Assembly (NCBI RefSeq): GCF_901709675.1
Contig: NC_051099.1
Coordinates: 3,968,001 to 4,032,000 of the forward strand
Origin: Syngnathus acus
Lineage: Eukaryota; Chordata; Actinopteri; Syngnathiformes; Syngnathidae
Length of the DNA stretch: 64,000 nucleotides
Reading direction: 5' to 3'
Shown: piece after piece, positions 1-18,300 of the stretch
Layout of the letters: each line of letters opens with the position of its first letter
Numbering within the stretch: the stretch's first letter is position 1
Notes under the pieces: generated by a model
What the model saw: the letters and a program-made list of their open reading frames with translations, nothing else
What the model was told of the DNA's origin: nothing
Database searches by the model: none
Program-made: the position numbers and the translations under genes

Positions 1-558
1 CTTCTCTTGCTTTTTGTGGTAACGTTAATAGGCTAAGCATTGACGGGACGCCATCAAGATGTCTCGGCGGGATCTGAGGTTTCGACGTGGGATGAGAGGA
101 CGGTAAGAAACAGCGACGGTTATCAGCTTATGTGTGTAACTTTTTGCAACAATGCACACAAGTTGCAATACACACATTTCCTTCCTGGATCGAGCGAACG
201 AGCGGCAACTTCTTTACTTTTGCTTTTGTTCAAGAGTGATGGGTGGCGCTCTTGTACATGTGCTTGACGACGAGAGGAAGGAGAGGAAACGAGGTGGAGT
301 CATTCAGGAAGTGGCCGCACACTGCGTTTGTGCCGCTTTGTAGATTAGCCACAACAACTCCTTTATGGTGGACATCCAGTTCCATTGTTGTTAAATTTTA
401 ATCCAAGGATTTTGCTTGTGTAAGAAGAAGAAGATCATCCCAGCAAAACTTGGACCTAGAACTTTCAACCAAGCTACCAGAAACATGCCAACTGCCCACG
501 GATAAAATACACCTGAAGCTGTAAATTCTGATCTGAAGCTATGCTGCCCTCTGGTGTA
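1..558. other. Intron or upstream flank of limk1
   Basis: No exon with family similarity is visible here. The first limk1 exon in the window starts after a TACAG acceptor near 558 and begins in the middle of the first LIM domain, so this stretch is most simply the end of a limk1 intron. The short ORFs in it resemble nothing I know. Confidence 0.5.
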
Positions 559-3957
<3,399 letters not shown>

Positions 3958-4819
3958 CTGCTTCATCTTGTCAAGGGTGTTGTATACTTATTTATCTTCA
4001 AGTATGACAACAAAGTTTCTTTTCAGAAAAGCAAAAAGAAAAACAACTACGCTGTTCAGTATGTATTTGTGTATGTTTTACTTTTACAGCTCTAAGTGAA
4101 TTACGCTGAAGCTGTGTCAAAATGTGATATGTAAGCAAAATAAATTTGCACTCACCACAATGGTGCTAAGGGTTTAATGTGCTTCAAGTGTTATTTTTCT
4201 AAAATAAGGCCTATTTTTCAGATATTGCATGACACACAATTGTTTTGTTTTTTTTAGTGGTCTATAGCTTGTTTTAATTAATGTTGAACTCATAAATTCA
4301 GAGTTCTGGAATGTTCACACAGCATCATATTTGTTCCCTTCAAACTGTGTTTCAGTATGAAACATTTTTCGTCTGATTGTGATGAATAAAAAAACAGATT
4401 CATCAGTTATCGAAATAATTGTTGGTAGTGGCGAGTTCTGTGCACGAATCGGTGGAAATTCGAATAAAAAAGAGGGCCAATTTATTCATTCCTATGGTCG
4501 AGTAAGAGTACAGAGAAAAACGAGAAACACACAAAGAAATGATAAAGAACAATTAGAATAAACACACAGCTACTTACTTCATGTTGCCACGACGGAATTT
4601 ACGAAACGTTTACTAAAAATTAAAAAAAAAAAGTCCAAATCAGTCTGTGTTTAAATTGGAAGCCATGTTTTTTCTTCTTCTACTTCTGTTTCTTGGCGGT
4701 GGGCAAACAACTTGAGGTGCGTTAGCGCCCTCTTCTGAAATGGAGTGTGAGTTTGGATAATCCCACCGACGCGCGGTCCAGTCAAGTGTCGACGCGGCGG
4801 TGCGAGCGTGTAGTTCACC
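3958..4819. other. limk1 3' UTR and septin4 upstream region
   Basis: AT-rich sequence. The first part is the limk1 3' untranslated region, with AATAAA near 4138. The GC-richer stretch from about 4690 leads into the septin4 first exon and is the likely promoter/5' UTR. No other coding evidence is seen. Confidence 0.5.
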
Positions 4820-7726
4820 ATGGAGCACATGTCCTCGCCGGTTCGCTTCCGCAGCAACACCAAAGGTACGAATTTAATTTGACTTTTAATTTAGCTCTTC
4901 CACTTCTACTTGTTGAATTTAAACTCTGGGATGAAAGCTTTCCATCCACCTTCCTTTGCACTGGGGCACAATTTGACCTTCCTGCACACTGGCTGGCGCA
5001 CCTGCTTGCATATTTATAGTTACTTACAGTATATCTTTATGACTTTACATTACAGGTATGTTGTTTGTTTACATGCTCTTCTATACTAACAAGCTTATGC
5101 CTGCCTATTCATTTCATGGCACGTTAACAGCTGCAACTTTGTCAGAGAAGGAGGTAAGCAACATTAGCTGTTGTCTACAAAGGTTGTGTTTGTAACGTGT
5201 GTTTGAAGAGTGTGCGTTGTGTGTTCAATTTATCTCCACCCCCACCCCTGGCGGTAGCATTAAAAGCGGGATTAAGTGAGTGCAAAGCTTTGTGGGTAAT
5301 GCGAGATGATGGCAAAAAGGAGGCCAGACGTGGCCTGCAGTGAGCCCGCCTGACCTCGGGTTCTGTCAGCTGACGATTGACTCCAGCCGTCCTTTTCCAA
5401 GCTTTTTAGAGGCAAGTCACAGGCCCAGAGTTGAGATTGGAACCGTGAACCTCCCACCTGCGAGGCAATTGTACTAAACACCGTTACACCATGCCGTTGC
5501 ATAACTCCGCCTCTTCCTGTCTCAGCTGTCCAGTCTGCGAGTGAAAGACGAGGACCACTTCCCCTTTGCCAGCAGGGCTCCGCCCCCCGCCTCGCAAACT
5601 CTTTCCTCGGCCCGGCGCGGGACGGAGGTGGCGGGCGCCAACGGACGGCATCGCGGTCTTCCAGGTACGCCGCCCCCGTCACCGAGGGTCTCCGATTGGT
5701 CCTTCCCGCTCTCCGGGAGGATGACTGTGTCACGGCGTTCGCTGGACTCACCGCTTAGCCCCGCCTCCCGCCCGCACAGCCCCTGGGGATCTTTCGACCC
5801 CTATGACTCGGCAGAGGTGAGAACCCAGCAAATGCTCGCATCTCGAGGCGCCACTTGCTAAATTCTTTCGCGTTTGTTCAGGATCAGGATAAAGAGTACG
5901 TCGGCTTTGCCGCGTTGCCCAATCAGGTTCACCGAAAAACAGTGAAGAAAGGCTTCACCTTCACGCTGATGGTGGCAGGTGAGTCTTCACATATGACCGT
6001 CGTCCTTCGTGGCAGAAACGCTAATAACGATGCTAACTGAGCAGGAGAGAGCGGCCTGGGAAAGTCCACGCTGATCAACAGCCTCTTCCTCACCGACCTT
6101 TACAAAGACCGAAAGATTCCCAACGCCGAAGGTCAGCAGCTCGGAACCATCCAACAAATTACGGGCCCAGAGTCCATTTTAATCATCGTCAATTATTTTT
6201 AGACGCAAGAAAGTTGTCGATGACATCGCTAATCGACTAGCTGTCCGTGATTAGCTTGTTGTGTGTGTCCTCGCAGAGCGCATCAGTCAGACAGTGAGCA
6301 TAGTGAAGCACACGGTTAGCATCGAGGAGAAAGGCGTCAAGCTGAGGCTGAGCATCATCGACACGCCGGGCTTCGGCGACGCCGTCAACAATATGCAAAG
6401 GTCTGACACCCATGAGCTCCTTCACGTGACTTTGACACTCGGGGTTTTTGTTTTGACGCCTGGTCTCCCACGCGCTAGCTGGAAGCATTTGGAAGACTAC
6501 GTGGAGCAGCAGTTCGATCAATTCTTCCGAGACGAGAGCGGCCTCAACCGCCGCAACATCCAAGACAACCGCGTGCACTGCTGCCTCTACTTCATCCCTC
6601 CTTACGGACACGGGTAGGCTAAACTCCTTGTTTCCGGTCGTGTTGGAAGTCGAGATGCTGGTGCGTTCAAGTGCCGTCTGATTTGTGCCTGCAGCCTGCG
6701 ACCTCTGGACGTTGAGTGCATGCGGGCACTGCACGAAAAAGTCAACATCGTTCCCGTTTTGGCCAAAGCTGACAGCCTGACGCGGGCTGAGGTGTACAAG
6801 AAGAAAATCAAGGTAGGGCCCTCATGCTAGCGCTAATGCTAACACGTCATGTTGGATAGATTTTTGCGCCAATGCAATCATTTTTTCCCCAAAAGTGACT
6901 TTTGCTTCCTTTTTAGATCCGTGAGGAGCTGCGTCGCTTCGGGATCAACATCTACCAGTTCGCCGACTGCGACTCGGACGAGGACGAAGAGTTCAAGAGG
7001 CGGGACCGGCTGCTTAAGGTCAGCGAGCGAGCCGGATGACGTTTGTGTGCGACGGCCGACGAGTTGTTTTGTGCACGCGCAGGACAGCGTCCCCTTCGCT
7101 GTCATCGGGAGCAACGTCCTGGTGGAGAGTCAAGGCCGCAGGTTCAAAGGTCGCGCGTACCCCTGGGGAGTGGTGGAAGGTAACAGCGGGAGTCACCTCG
7201 ATATTTTCCACACAGCTTGGAGAAACAAAACTTCCCGTGTGTGTCGCAGTGGAGAGTCCGGCCCACTCGGATTTCCTACTCCTTCGGGATATGCTGGTGA
7301 GGACTCACATGCAGGACCTGAAGGACGTGACCCGCGAGTGCCACTACGAGAACTACCGGGCCCACTGCATCCGGAACATGACGCGCATGGTCGTCCAAAA
7401 CCGCAAGCGCAGGTTGTGGGAGGGAATGAAGGCCACGCCATCCACATCATCTCCTTAATCTTTATCGTCTTGTTTCCGGGTAGCTTGCGTGAGAAGTACC
7501 AAGAAGAAAGCCACCTGGACGTCCCGCTGCCGCTCGCTGACTTCGACACAGAAAAGGAAAGACTCATCTTTGAGAAAGACCAGGAGGTACGCTGCTCACC
7601 TCGCCCTGCGCCAGCTCGCAAGCGGTATGACCTTCCTGTTGACCTTTTGCTGTTGCACTGCAGCTGAGGAGGATGCAGGCGCTTCTGGAGAGGATTCAGG
7701 AGCAGATGCAAAGCAGCCGCATATGA
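4820..7726 (+). CDS. septin4: Septin 4
   Basis: Septins are filament-forming GTPases of the cortex, cytokinesis ring and sperm annulus; SEPTIN4 also has an apoptosis-linked isoform. The start at 4820 (CACCATGG context) gives [15 protein letters not shown], then a small exon (ATLSEKE, about 5132-5152), a long N-terminal exon (about 5526-5816) and the core. [20 protein letters not shown] followed by [16 protein letters not shown] is the SEPTIN4 signature before the GTPase domain. The domain shows the P-loop GESGLGKST, switch [11 protein letters not shown], the G4 motif AKAD, and the septin unique element near [19 protein letters not shown] short C-terminal coiled coil ([16 protein letters not shown]) ends at TGA 7724-7726. 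An AATAAA lies at 7810. The exon around 5664 contains an internal GTAC that could be an alternative donor. Paralogue SEPTIN5 is less likely because of LRPLDVE and the LKDVTRE wording. Confidence 0.9.
5395..5510. repeat. Possible dispersed repeat remnant in a septin4 intron
   Basis: The sequence around GGAACCGTGAACCTCCCACC and the following GCGAGGCAATTGTACTAAACACCGTTACACCATG resembles a tRNA-like module I associate with short interspersed repeats dispersed in teleost genomes. No flanking target duplication was identified. This is recognition by resemblance only. Confidence 0.35.
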
Positions 7727-8842
7727 AAGCACTCGGCAGACCTGTGCGAAACATCCATGTTTCATTTGGCGTCTTTTTCATTATTTCTACTGCCATCTAG
7801 TGGCTGTTAAATAAAAAAGTATTAGAAAGAGCAGGCGACAAAGGAGTGTTGTAAATGTAATAATATTTATTTATTAAGAATCTTTCGGATTAATGTTGAC
7901 GGCCCACAGTGCTCAGGCCTTTTTATATAACTTAACACTTTCGCCATAGGGAAAACAGCCGTGCTCGTATTAATATATAATATCAATATATATAGCGTGA
8001 GGTCCAACGTCTTGTTCACCCGCCCGCTTTCCACATGGTCCCGCAAACATGCACCACCACAACACAAAGCAGCGTTAATAATCAGAATCAGAATAAAGAT
8101 AAAAACAAGTCCGCCGCTCCAACGTGCATCACATTTAAGTCCGTCCACATGATGACACGACGCAAATGGAATCACAAACAGAAAAAAATTACATCGTTAG
8201 CAAGAAAAGACAAAACGCTGTTTTCGTTCCAAAAAAATGTCCACGTTCAGTCCCAAAGAGCAAAAAATCTAAACTTTGACTGTTTTTCATTTGCTTGGTG
8301 TGTGTGTGTGTGTTTTGTCACAGTGATGAAGAGGTTAAGTGTAGGCACACGCAAGCGCAAGCATGCTGGCACAGCCGCTATCACTCCAACGCAGAAAATG
8401 GGTTGCAGAAAAAAAAAAAAAATTCTTTCACGCAGTATCACACAATTTAAAAAGCTAAAATCAAACTCATGATTTCAGAGTTGGAGGTTTGCAACTAAAC
8501 TTTTTTGTTTATGCTCAGTCACTTGTCGTTTGTGTGCTGTGCACCAGGGGGCGCTGTGACAATCTTTCCTTGCAAAGCACTGCATCAAGCTCCTCAAGTC
8601 ACTTTGACGTAGTCCCTAGGACCAAAGATGGTGCCAAAGCGATGCGCGATGCTTTGGCCTGAGCACAATAATGCAGGCTATCATCACCCCCACCAAAAAA
8701 GTAACTAGAAAAAAATCAATTGCAGTTATGCAGGGGAACATGTCCATCATTTTTGGGGTTCTGTCTAGTCCCGAGAGGGTCTGATGCGTGTGACATCATC
8801 ACGGTGACATCATCGTCACTTTCCGTACAGGCGCAGCGGCGT
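7727..8842. other. Convergent 3' UTRs of septin4 and mnt
   Basis: The septin4 3' UTR is short, with AATAAA at 7810-7815. On the minus strand two overlapping AATAAA signals (TTTATT on +, 7866-7875) lie downstream of the mnt stop, giving mnt a 3' UTR of about 1 kb. The region is AT-rich with A runs and a short TG run near 8298. No further ORF has support. Confidence 0.6.
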
Positions 8843-11800
8843 TCAAGCCAGTTTGATGGTGCTGACAGGGAAGGTGGGCACTGTTACCATGGTGACGGCT
8901 GCCTGGCCCACCAGCTGAGGGTGGGGCGCCAGTACGGCGGTGGGTTTTGCCAGCGCCGCCGCCTGCTGGCTCGCCATGCCGCCGTTGGCGCCGGGCTGAG
9001 GAGGGGGCTGCACGCGGGGCAACGCGTGATGGGCAAAGGTGTGCGTGATGTGGCCCACCATGGCGGGCTGAGACACCGACACCTGCGGGTACAGGGTGGG
9101 AAGGCGGGAAGGGAGGGGCGCCCCCAGGCGTGCCATTGGGTGCACCGTGATGTGGCTGATGGGGGTGGGGCCCGGCAATGGGGCGATGTGTGGGAGGTGC
9201 TTGTGATTGGCAGGCAGGGCGTGGCTGACGGCCTGGATGACGGAGGGGTGCGACACGGACGAGACGGGGAGATGGGGGACGGCGGCATGGGCGATGACAG
9301 TGGGCGGCGGTGGCGGGCCCTGAGGGGGAGGGGCGGCTGAAGACGAGGGGGGCATGGCCAGCAGGGCTGTGTGCTGGATGGACAGGTGGGGAGCCAGCAT
9401 TGGCGCCTGTAGAATGGGCGCCGGAACGCCGGCCGGAGCCTCCTCGCCATCCTGCTCCAAGTTGTCTTCGCCTTCTGTCGACAACGGACACCAAAAATAA
9501 ATGCCCCTAATTGCACGGTGGCGAGTAAGCTGAGTCAGCTGAGCGAGGTATGACGCGACGTACCTGAGGCAGTGGAAGTGGACGCCTGGTCGTCTTCGGG
9601 CTGGATGCTTTGCCGGATGAGGCGTTCGATCTCCAGCGCATCCATCCGCTGACTCAGCTCTTTCTTCAGCTCAGATAAACGCTGCTGGGTGGCTATCTTC
9701 TCCCGAGCCAGCCGCTCCATTTCGTGCTCGTATTCCTTCTCCTTGCGCTTCAGTGTCTGCAAAATCAAGCGCTGCTTTCAGCCCACCATGATAGACGCGT
9801 GGTGGCGACAACGTTAGCTTTCCTGAAGTTAAACGCTAATGACATGTACGGCTTTTTGCATAAATCTATATTTTTAAACATATGACTAAATACTAAATAT
9901 GAGAGTTTTGTGTATGTATTAGTGATTATTTAAAAAATATTTTGGGGTGAAAAGGACGATGAAAGGAAAAGGAAGTTAGCCCTGGATGGTAAGTGAGCTC
10001 TTTAGTGATTATGTCATCCTGTATCACCGTGGCAACAGCTGCCTGCGCGTTGCATTGTGACTGGACCCCGCCTCCTTTCACTTCACTTCTTTCCAGGCGC
10101 GCGTCGCAACTGTTGCCATGGTGAGAAGGCGACCACATTCGCGCCAATCAGAGCGCGAGAAAGGCGATGGCGCCGTCCTCGGGCGGTACCTGGATGTAAC
10201 GCAAGGCGCTGCGCAGGACGCTGAGGTTGGACGTCTTCTTGTCATCCACGTTTGGGACATTCTTCTTCAGCGTCTCAAAACATTCTTTCAGGTGAGCGCG
10301 CCTGAAAAAACATCAAGTTCACGCTTGTGTTCAAGCAACACTTTGCCCGCCATCCACAATTACCCAGTGGTTGATTGTCCTCCTTTTTCGGAACTCACCT
10401 GTTCTGCTCCAGCTTGTTGTGGACCTCCCTAGTTCCCGCTCTGAAAACACACAACAAACACACTCTAGTGCATGCAGAGATGCATGTGGCGCTTTTTGGA
10501 TTTTTTTTTTTTTTTTTTAAATACCCAAATTTCTTTTGTCAAAATGTTAATATACAACTTGTGACTTATTTTGGGGTACTGACCCTCCAGGCCTCCTCTT
10601 GGCATTGGCCCCTCCTTTCATGTCATCCAGCGTGAGTCCATTGGTCTTGAGGTGGGACAAGGGCTGAGCCTGGTGGGACACCAGAGCGGGCCCCACGGCC
10701 GACCCGTCGCCACACACGGGGGGCGGGTACCGAATATGAACCTGAGGCTGCTGCGATGGGCTGCATTTGATTAGCCGGTTAACGCCGTCCATTTTGACAT
10801 GGGGGGAACACAACAGCTGATGGGGTGGCGCCCGCGGGGGGGACTGAGAAGAGTTGTTGGCCAGCAGCGGGCCGTGGGGCACGGTCGCGGCCAGAGGGAG
10901 GGGCGCAGGCGTTGCAGCAACCACCGGCATCACGGGGATGACGGCGACGGGCGCTTGCGGCGGCCGAGGGGGCGGGGCCGCAGGGCACGGCGGCTGCTCG
11001 CCCCGGCTGACAAGGTCGGCTCCGACCTGCTGCGGTGGGAGTGGCTCCAGGCATCTTGACTCCGCCTCCTGGTTGATGAGTACCGTCACCTTCCACTGCT
11101 CCTCATCTAAAAAGGGGGGACAGGAAATGAGTTGTGATGTCATCAACAGGCTGCAGAGTGAATAACAGCTTCATAGAAAATGTGTGTGTGGGAATCCGTG
11201 TGTAAAAACCCAGTTACCATGGAAACAGCGGCCATGATGGGAGCATCCCCATTGCAGGGATTCCTCCAACGCGTTCCAGGGCCTGTCGCCCACATCTGAC
11301 GCAATGTCGAGCCAATCACATGACTTCCTCATTTCTCACACGCACGCCCACACACGTGCCAATATGGCATGCCGATGTCTATGTAAAATGTGAACCAACG
11401 TGGAGATAATCAACATCAGCGGGAATTTTTTCAATTATAAAACCCATCCGACACATTTTGCTGCACTTTTGATCAGCTTAACCTGGTTCGTGTAAATGGC
11501 GCGCGTGCACGTCACAATCCACACGCCAGAATGCCGCGTGCACGCGCAAGTCAATTACGTAATAGAGTGGAGTGGAAAAGCTCGGTCGGCTGGGGAGGGG
11601 GAGCCTGCCCCTCTCCCTCCCATCAATGAGTGTGTGTCTATATAGGCGAGGGCAGGGCACGTGGTGGTGGTAGTGGTGGGGGGTGTCTCACTCGATCTGA
11701 CACGTCATCAGAGGAGGAGTCACCCTCCAGACACACACGCACACACACACATTCCTTCCTTCGCCTCCTCCACGCTAGTGCCCGTGCTCGTCAACAACAA

Positions 11801-12373
11801 GCGCCGTGCACGGACGGGCGAGGATTGGGGGGGGGGGGGGCGTGAACGCAAGGGAGACCCGCTCTTTCCCCCGCTCACGCACGTATCATAAGCTGGCTAT
11901 TATGTAAAAAAGCCTGTGTGTGCTCGCTGCCCGCGCACGCCGCTCAAAGTAGGACAAGTGGATTGCGGGAGTGACACACTTCGAGCACGCATGGCCCCGC
12001 TGACGTCACACTTGTGTCTGCGTGTGTGTATGTGTGTGTGTGTGTGTGTGTGTGGGGGGGGGGGGGGGGTCGTAGAAAAGCAGAGGGAAAAACGGAAAGC
12101 TCGTGACAGGAAGTCTTTAGCGACGACGTACACGCGCATGTATTTCCGCGCAGAAAAAAATGCCATGAAAAGACACCCTTGGAACCGGAAGTGGGTGCAT
12201 CGCGAGTCCAAGCCGAAATCGGAGGTTCAGGCGGGGGAGCGGGGGCACGTCGCTCGGTTCTTACTGTGTGTGAGACGCCGCGGTTCAGCCTGACGCTCGA
12301 CCAGCTCGGTCCGATCCCGCTCGGCTTGCAACTCCAGGTAGCGGGCGGCCTCCAGCAGCGTGTCGATACTCAT
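8843..12373 (-). CDS. mnt: MAX network transcriptional repressor MNT
   Basis: MNT dimerises with MAX, binds E-boxes and represses MYC targets by recruiting SIN3. The start at 12373 encodes MSIDTLLEAARYLELQAERD, the amphipathic SIN3-interaction helix. A Pro/Ala-rich exon follows (about 10588-11106; DEEQWKVTVLINQE). The bHLH is split over small exons: TREVHNKLEQNR (about 10399-10433) and AHLKECFETLKKNVPNVDD through LSVLRSALRYIQ (about 10193-10291). The zipper exon (about 9563-9757) holds LKRKEKEYEHEMERLAREKI and ends PEDDQASTSTAS. The last exon (8843-9476) is Pro-rich and ends TMVTVPTFPVSTIKLA, matching the conserved MNT C-terminus. It lies tail-to-tail with septin4 and in tandem with pafah1b1, as on human 17p13.3. 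The antisense ORFs over the Pro-rich exons are compositional artefacts. Confidence 0.95.
12019..12069. repeat. (TG)n followed by a run of 16 G, mnt intron 1
   Basis: A TG dinucleotide tract (about 12020-12053) runs directly into G16 (12054-12069). A TGACGTCA motif (CRE-like) lies just before it at 12001. Such tracts are length-variable and hard to assemble. Confidence 0.9.
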
Positions 12374-13820
12374 GGCCGAACCGGGACAAGGTGACGACGA
12401 CGGCCGACTAGAAGAGAGGAGAGCGGTGCGGCGCCACGGGGAGGAGGGGGTGGGGGTGGCCCCTCGGGAGCGCGGGGGGGTTAGGGGGGGGGCGGCGCTG
12501 GTGGTCGGTGGGCTTGGCCTGCACAGCTCCGCGTCCCCTCGGGCTGCTCGTGAATCCGGCTGGCTCGCTCCTCGGCGGGGCGGAGCGGGCCGGGCTCGTC
12601 CAAAGTGTTCGGGCGACAAGATGGCGATGGGGCTCGTCTAACTCACAACAAGCTTTGAGGCGTCCCAGGCCACGCCCTCCCGCAGTCTGCCCCGCCCTTT
12701 TACTACGGCAGCTGCCAAAACACGGAACACGTCACGTGCTTTTTGCTTGCAAAATATATCTCCTCAAATCCCCATCGGCGACACCATCCAGCCCTTTTGT
12801 TGTCCTTCATGTTCATTTACTGATTGAAACGCGGCGTGACCAAGACGACGTCACAGCCTCCGCGTCAGGGTCGTCGCGACGCCCTCCCATCCGCATGATG
12901 GCATTTCCGAGTTTTGGTGAAGACCGTGCGGCCGCAGCGCGTGATGGCCACCCATTGGCTGCATTCGGCGGCAGCCGGCCAATCTGCGCCGAGAACAACA
13001 AGCGTGCTGCTGGGCCACATGGGCGCCCGCCCCGCCCGGAGCCGGCGCGCGCGCGCGTTATTTGCATGGCTAGCGCGTGACTTACAAGCCCCGCCCCCCT
13101 GCGAGAGAAACTGTCAGTCAAAGTGCGGGGGGGGGGGGGGAGGGAACTCGTTGCTATGACGTCACGGAAACGTGTGGATTTTGACGGCAACCTGCAACTC
13201 CTTCCAAAATCACAGAAATGATCAGCGATGTTTCTGTCTTATTAGGAAAAGCTCACATCCACAAATATCATCGCCGTGATTTTTTTTTTTTTTTTAAAGT
13301 AGTAATTTTAATGTATTGATCATAAAACATATCTGAACCCAAGGTGGCATGGAAAGCATGCAAGCTGTAAGGAGGAAGGGGAAGAGGGGCGAGTTTGCAG
13401 AGGAAGCAGCAGCAGAGTGGTGACCCAGATCGAAGTGCTGCATCACTCCATCTCCCTGGGGAGACCCAGAGGGGTGGGGATCGGGGGGGGGGGGGGGGGT
13501 ACCAGTAGACACCTCCATCCTGTCTCTTCGTTGCCTCCCTTCCACGTGGTCCTCACACGAACCTCCTCCTCGCGGTGCCTTTGCGCAGCGGTCACCTCGG
13601 CAACGGTTGCCAAGATACGGGCCGGGAGTTGCCTGAGCAAGCGGCAAGTAGGCCGGGCAGCGTCCATTAGATTATTGATGAGACGCCTTCACACCAAGAG
13701 CGGTGGGGGGGGGGGGGGGCAAAAATGCCGACTAAAAATCTCATCCAAGTCATCCGACGTAAATGCTCACAATTGAAGTGCGAAAAAAAACAAAAAATAC
13801 TCGCAGATGTCCAAAGTGTT
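12374..13820. promoter_or_regulatory. mnt 5' UTR and promoter, plus pafah1b1 3' end region
   Basis: From 12374 to about 13160 the sequence is strongly GC-rich with many CpGs and a CRE-like TGACGTCA near 13157, consistent with a CpG-island promoter of the minus-strand mnt gene. Beyond that lie G runs (near 13127, 13484 and 13705). The pafah1b1 3' UTR probably begins near 13830, where a minus-strand AATAAA is seen. No protein-coding ORF here has family support. Confidence 0.5.
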
Positions 13821-13824
13821 ATTT

Positions 13825-14443
13825 ACATCCTTTTATTTCTTGAGCCTGCAAACATCACACCCACAAATACGTATACACAACTCTTAGATGAATGAACGTG
13901 TGTGTGTGCGCACGCGTGTGAGGCAGCAGCCCTCAAGAGGGTCAACAAGGCAGCTAGCGAGCACTGGACGACAGCACACACGCACACAAGCAGCAAAGTG
14001 ACGAGCAGGCGCTTTCCTCTACCGGTGTGTGTGTGTGTGGGGGGGGGGGGGTCATGGGCATGTATGCGTGAGTCGGGCATCGAGGTTGTGCGGGTTCACT
14101 CAATCATCACATCACAGTCGCACACACTTTCCACACTCACTAACACGCACGCCAGCACACATTGAAACTCGTCATTCAGTTTCTCACACAAACCCACTTT
14201 GAGGCCCGCACTCCCCCATGGAAGGTGCCACTTGTGGACAAGGAGTCAATCGTCTCCCACTTTTCGTCACATCGACGAAAGGGGGTGTGGCTTATGGAAA
14301 CCAGGAAGTGATTGGCCATGCAAGGGCGAGCACCAGCGGTCACTGTGCTGCCGTGACTGACGTCCGCAATAATTTACATCGAAGGGCAAGCGTCACCTGG
14401 GGGGGGAGGGGGGAATACCGCGGGAGGGGGCCGGGATGCCGAC
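13825..14443 (-). other. pafah1b1 3' UTR
   Basis: A minus-strand AATAAA (TTTATT on + near 13832) lies about 600 bases downstream of the LIS1 stop. The interval holds CA/TG tracts and a G run near 14039, and no ORF with support. Confidence 0.5.
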
Positions 14444-16607
<2,164 letters not shown>

Positions 16608-18300
16608 GACGACGACGACGACGGCAGCGGCCGTCTACCGCACGGGGAGCTGAAGTGGGTCAGGTGATTTGCACGGGAATCGTCACACACTGAGAAGCAA
16701 AGTGGACCGGGCAGGACCGGAGAACAGGAAGTGGAGTGGAAGGGATTTCTCACTGGCTGGCCACCACCTGAAAGAAGGAGCACATGGCAATTATGACCTC
16801 ATCTCACAAGGACAACTTGATGGAGCACACGACGCATGGAGTCAAACTCGACATCAGCTGACGGGATGGACATGGTGTTCCACAAAGGAAAACAGGGCTA
16901 ATGCTAAGGATGCCAAGAGCAGCATGAAGCCACGCGAAGACGCAACACCACTAAGCTACTTAACCGCAAACCTGTGAGCGGTTGAAAGTTGCAGCCATAA
17001 ACATGACCGAGCGTCACTCAACTACAACCTTTGTCGCCGATCACCTTCGATCTCCTCACCCTCCTGATTTCACTCTGACGTGATGTTCAAAGTTCAACTT
17101 TGCTGCCAGTCGAGGGAAATTAAAATCAAGCTCCAAGCAACAACCTGAAGGCAAAGCGATGTAGGAAGGGCCAAGAGTCCTTTTCACACTGCCAATTAAA
17201 AACTGTGGATGGACTCCATCTATTGCCTCCTATTTTCCTTCTTGGTGGTTCTGTCGTATCTTTGTTGTCGGTCTTCTTCCCTGATCATCTTGGCGAGGCA
17301 GGACTGAGCCACCACCAACAAAAACAACTACGCCCTTTTCGTCTGACGTTAGCTCAACAACGCGCTCCTAAGGCGCCCGGATCTGTCAGATTTCCACAAC
17401 GCGAGCTTGGCAGCCTACCTGCAGAACTCACGACTACAACGGCGGCTGCTGTTGCTGCTGCTCTCGAACGTGCGCAAGTTGCAAAAAACATACATGCACG
17501 CACAGGTTCTGCAGCCTAAAGAACAAAATCGACCTGGCGCTTGATACTTCTAGCTGTGCACCAAACGGGGCGTCACTCACAACTTGTCAGCTGCACACAC
17601 GACGTCAGTCTTTTGGGATGAGCGCTCGACGCCCAACACGTCAAATTACGTCATCAAACTCTCAATTGCACAGCCGGCCGGCGGCCGTGCTTAGCCTAGC
17701 ATGCTAACTTAGCACTTAGCTCGTCGTTCCGCGTCACAACTTGTGGGCTAACGTTAGCCGGACGCTAATGTTCGCTGACAGGCCACGCGTGACAACACGA
17801 AAGCACAAAATCTTTGGCAATTAAACGCTAGAGTTTTAACCTCGCCGCCAAAACCTTTCAACACCACAAAAAGTGCGAATTTTCAGCGAGCCCCTAGCCT
17901 AGCTTAACTTGCTGCCTTTCCGCCATTTTGAGACAGACGAGAACGAGAGCGCGCGCGCACTGCAGGGAGGCAAAAACGTCCCCCAAACCCCGTAAAATGT
18001 CTTCGTGGCTCCTCACTGGTAAATTACGCACAAGTGTGCTGGTGACTCACCCGGGGACAAATGTCGGCGATCATGTTCTCAACAAATGCTCGCGGATCGT
18101 GAAAAAAAATGTTCTCCGGCGGCGCGCACATCAGCCGGCAGCCGCGAGGGAGCGCTCTGCCTTGCTGCACGCGCACACGGCGGCGCGCACGCTGGAGTTT
18201 ATTAGGGGGGGGGGGGGGGGGGGGGGGTTACGTGCGAGTAAATCAAAACAAATTTAAACTACTAGTTTTTAACTGCACCTTTGACCCTTTTTAGTGACAA
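16608..18300. promoter_or_regulatory. pafah1b1 5' leader intron and likely promoter
   Basis: No coding exon is seen in these 1.7 kb. The coding start of LIS1 sits in its first coding exon, so noncoding 5' exons are expected further upstream on the minus strand. The stretch 17880-18200 is CpG-rich and contains CCGCCATTTTGAG, a YY1-type core promoter motif, which makes it the best candidate for the promoter. The order of events is inferred; the noncoding exons are not defined by sequence alone. Confidence 0.45.
18205..18227. repeat. Run of 23 G
   Basis: Uninterrupted G23, the longest homopolymer in the window, next to the presumed pafah1b1 promoter. Confidence 0.95.

Noticed and set aside
5272-5751. 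159-codon minus ORF in septin4
   Set aside because: Antisense to a real septin4 exon and a repeat remnant; no recognisable domain.
8799-9516. Long ORFs of 200-230 codons in several frames over the mnt last exon
   Set aside because: Only one minus frame ends in the conserved PVSTIKLA and joins the upstream mnt exons; the others are Pro/Ala/Arg-rich shadows of GC-rich repeat-like coding sequence.
12508-13080. 190-codon plus ORF upstream of mnt
   Set aside because: Sits in a CpG-rich promoter, shows no domain, and is expected by chance in GC-rich DNA where stops are rare.
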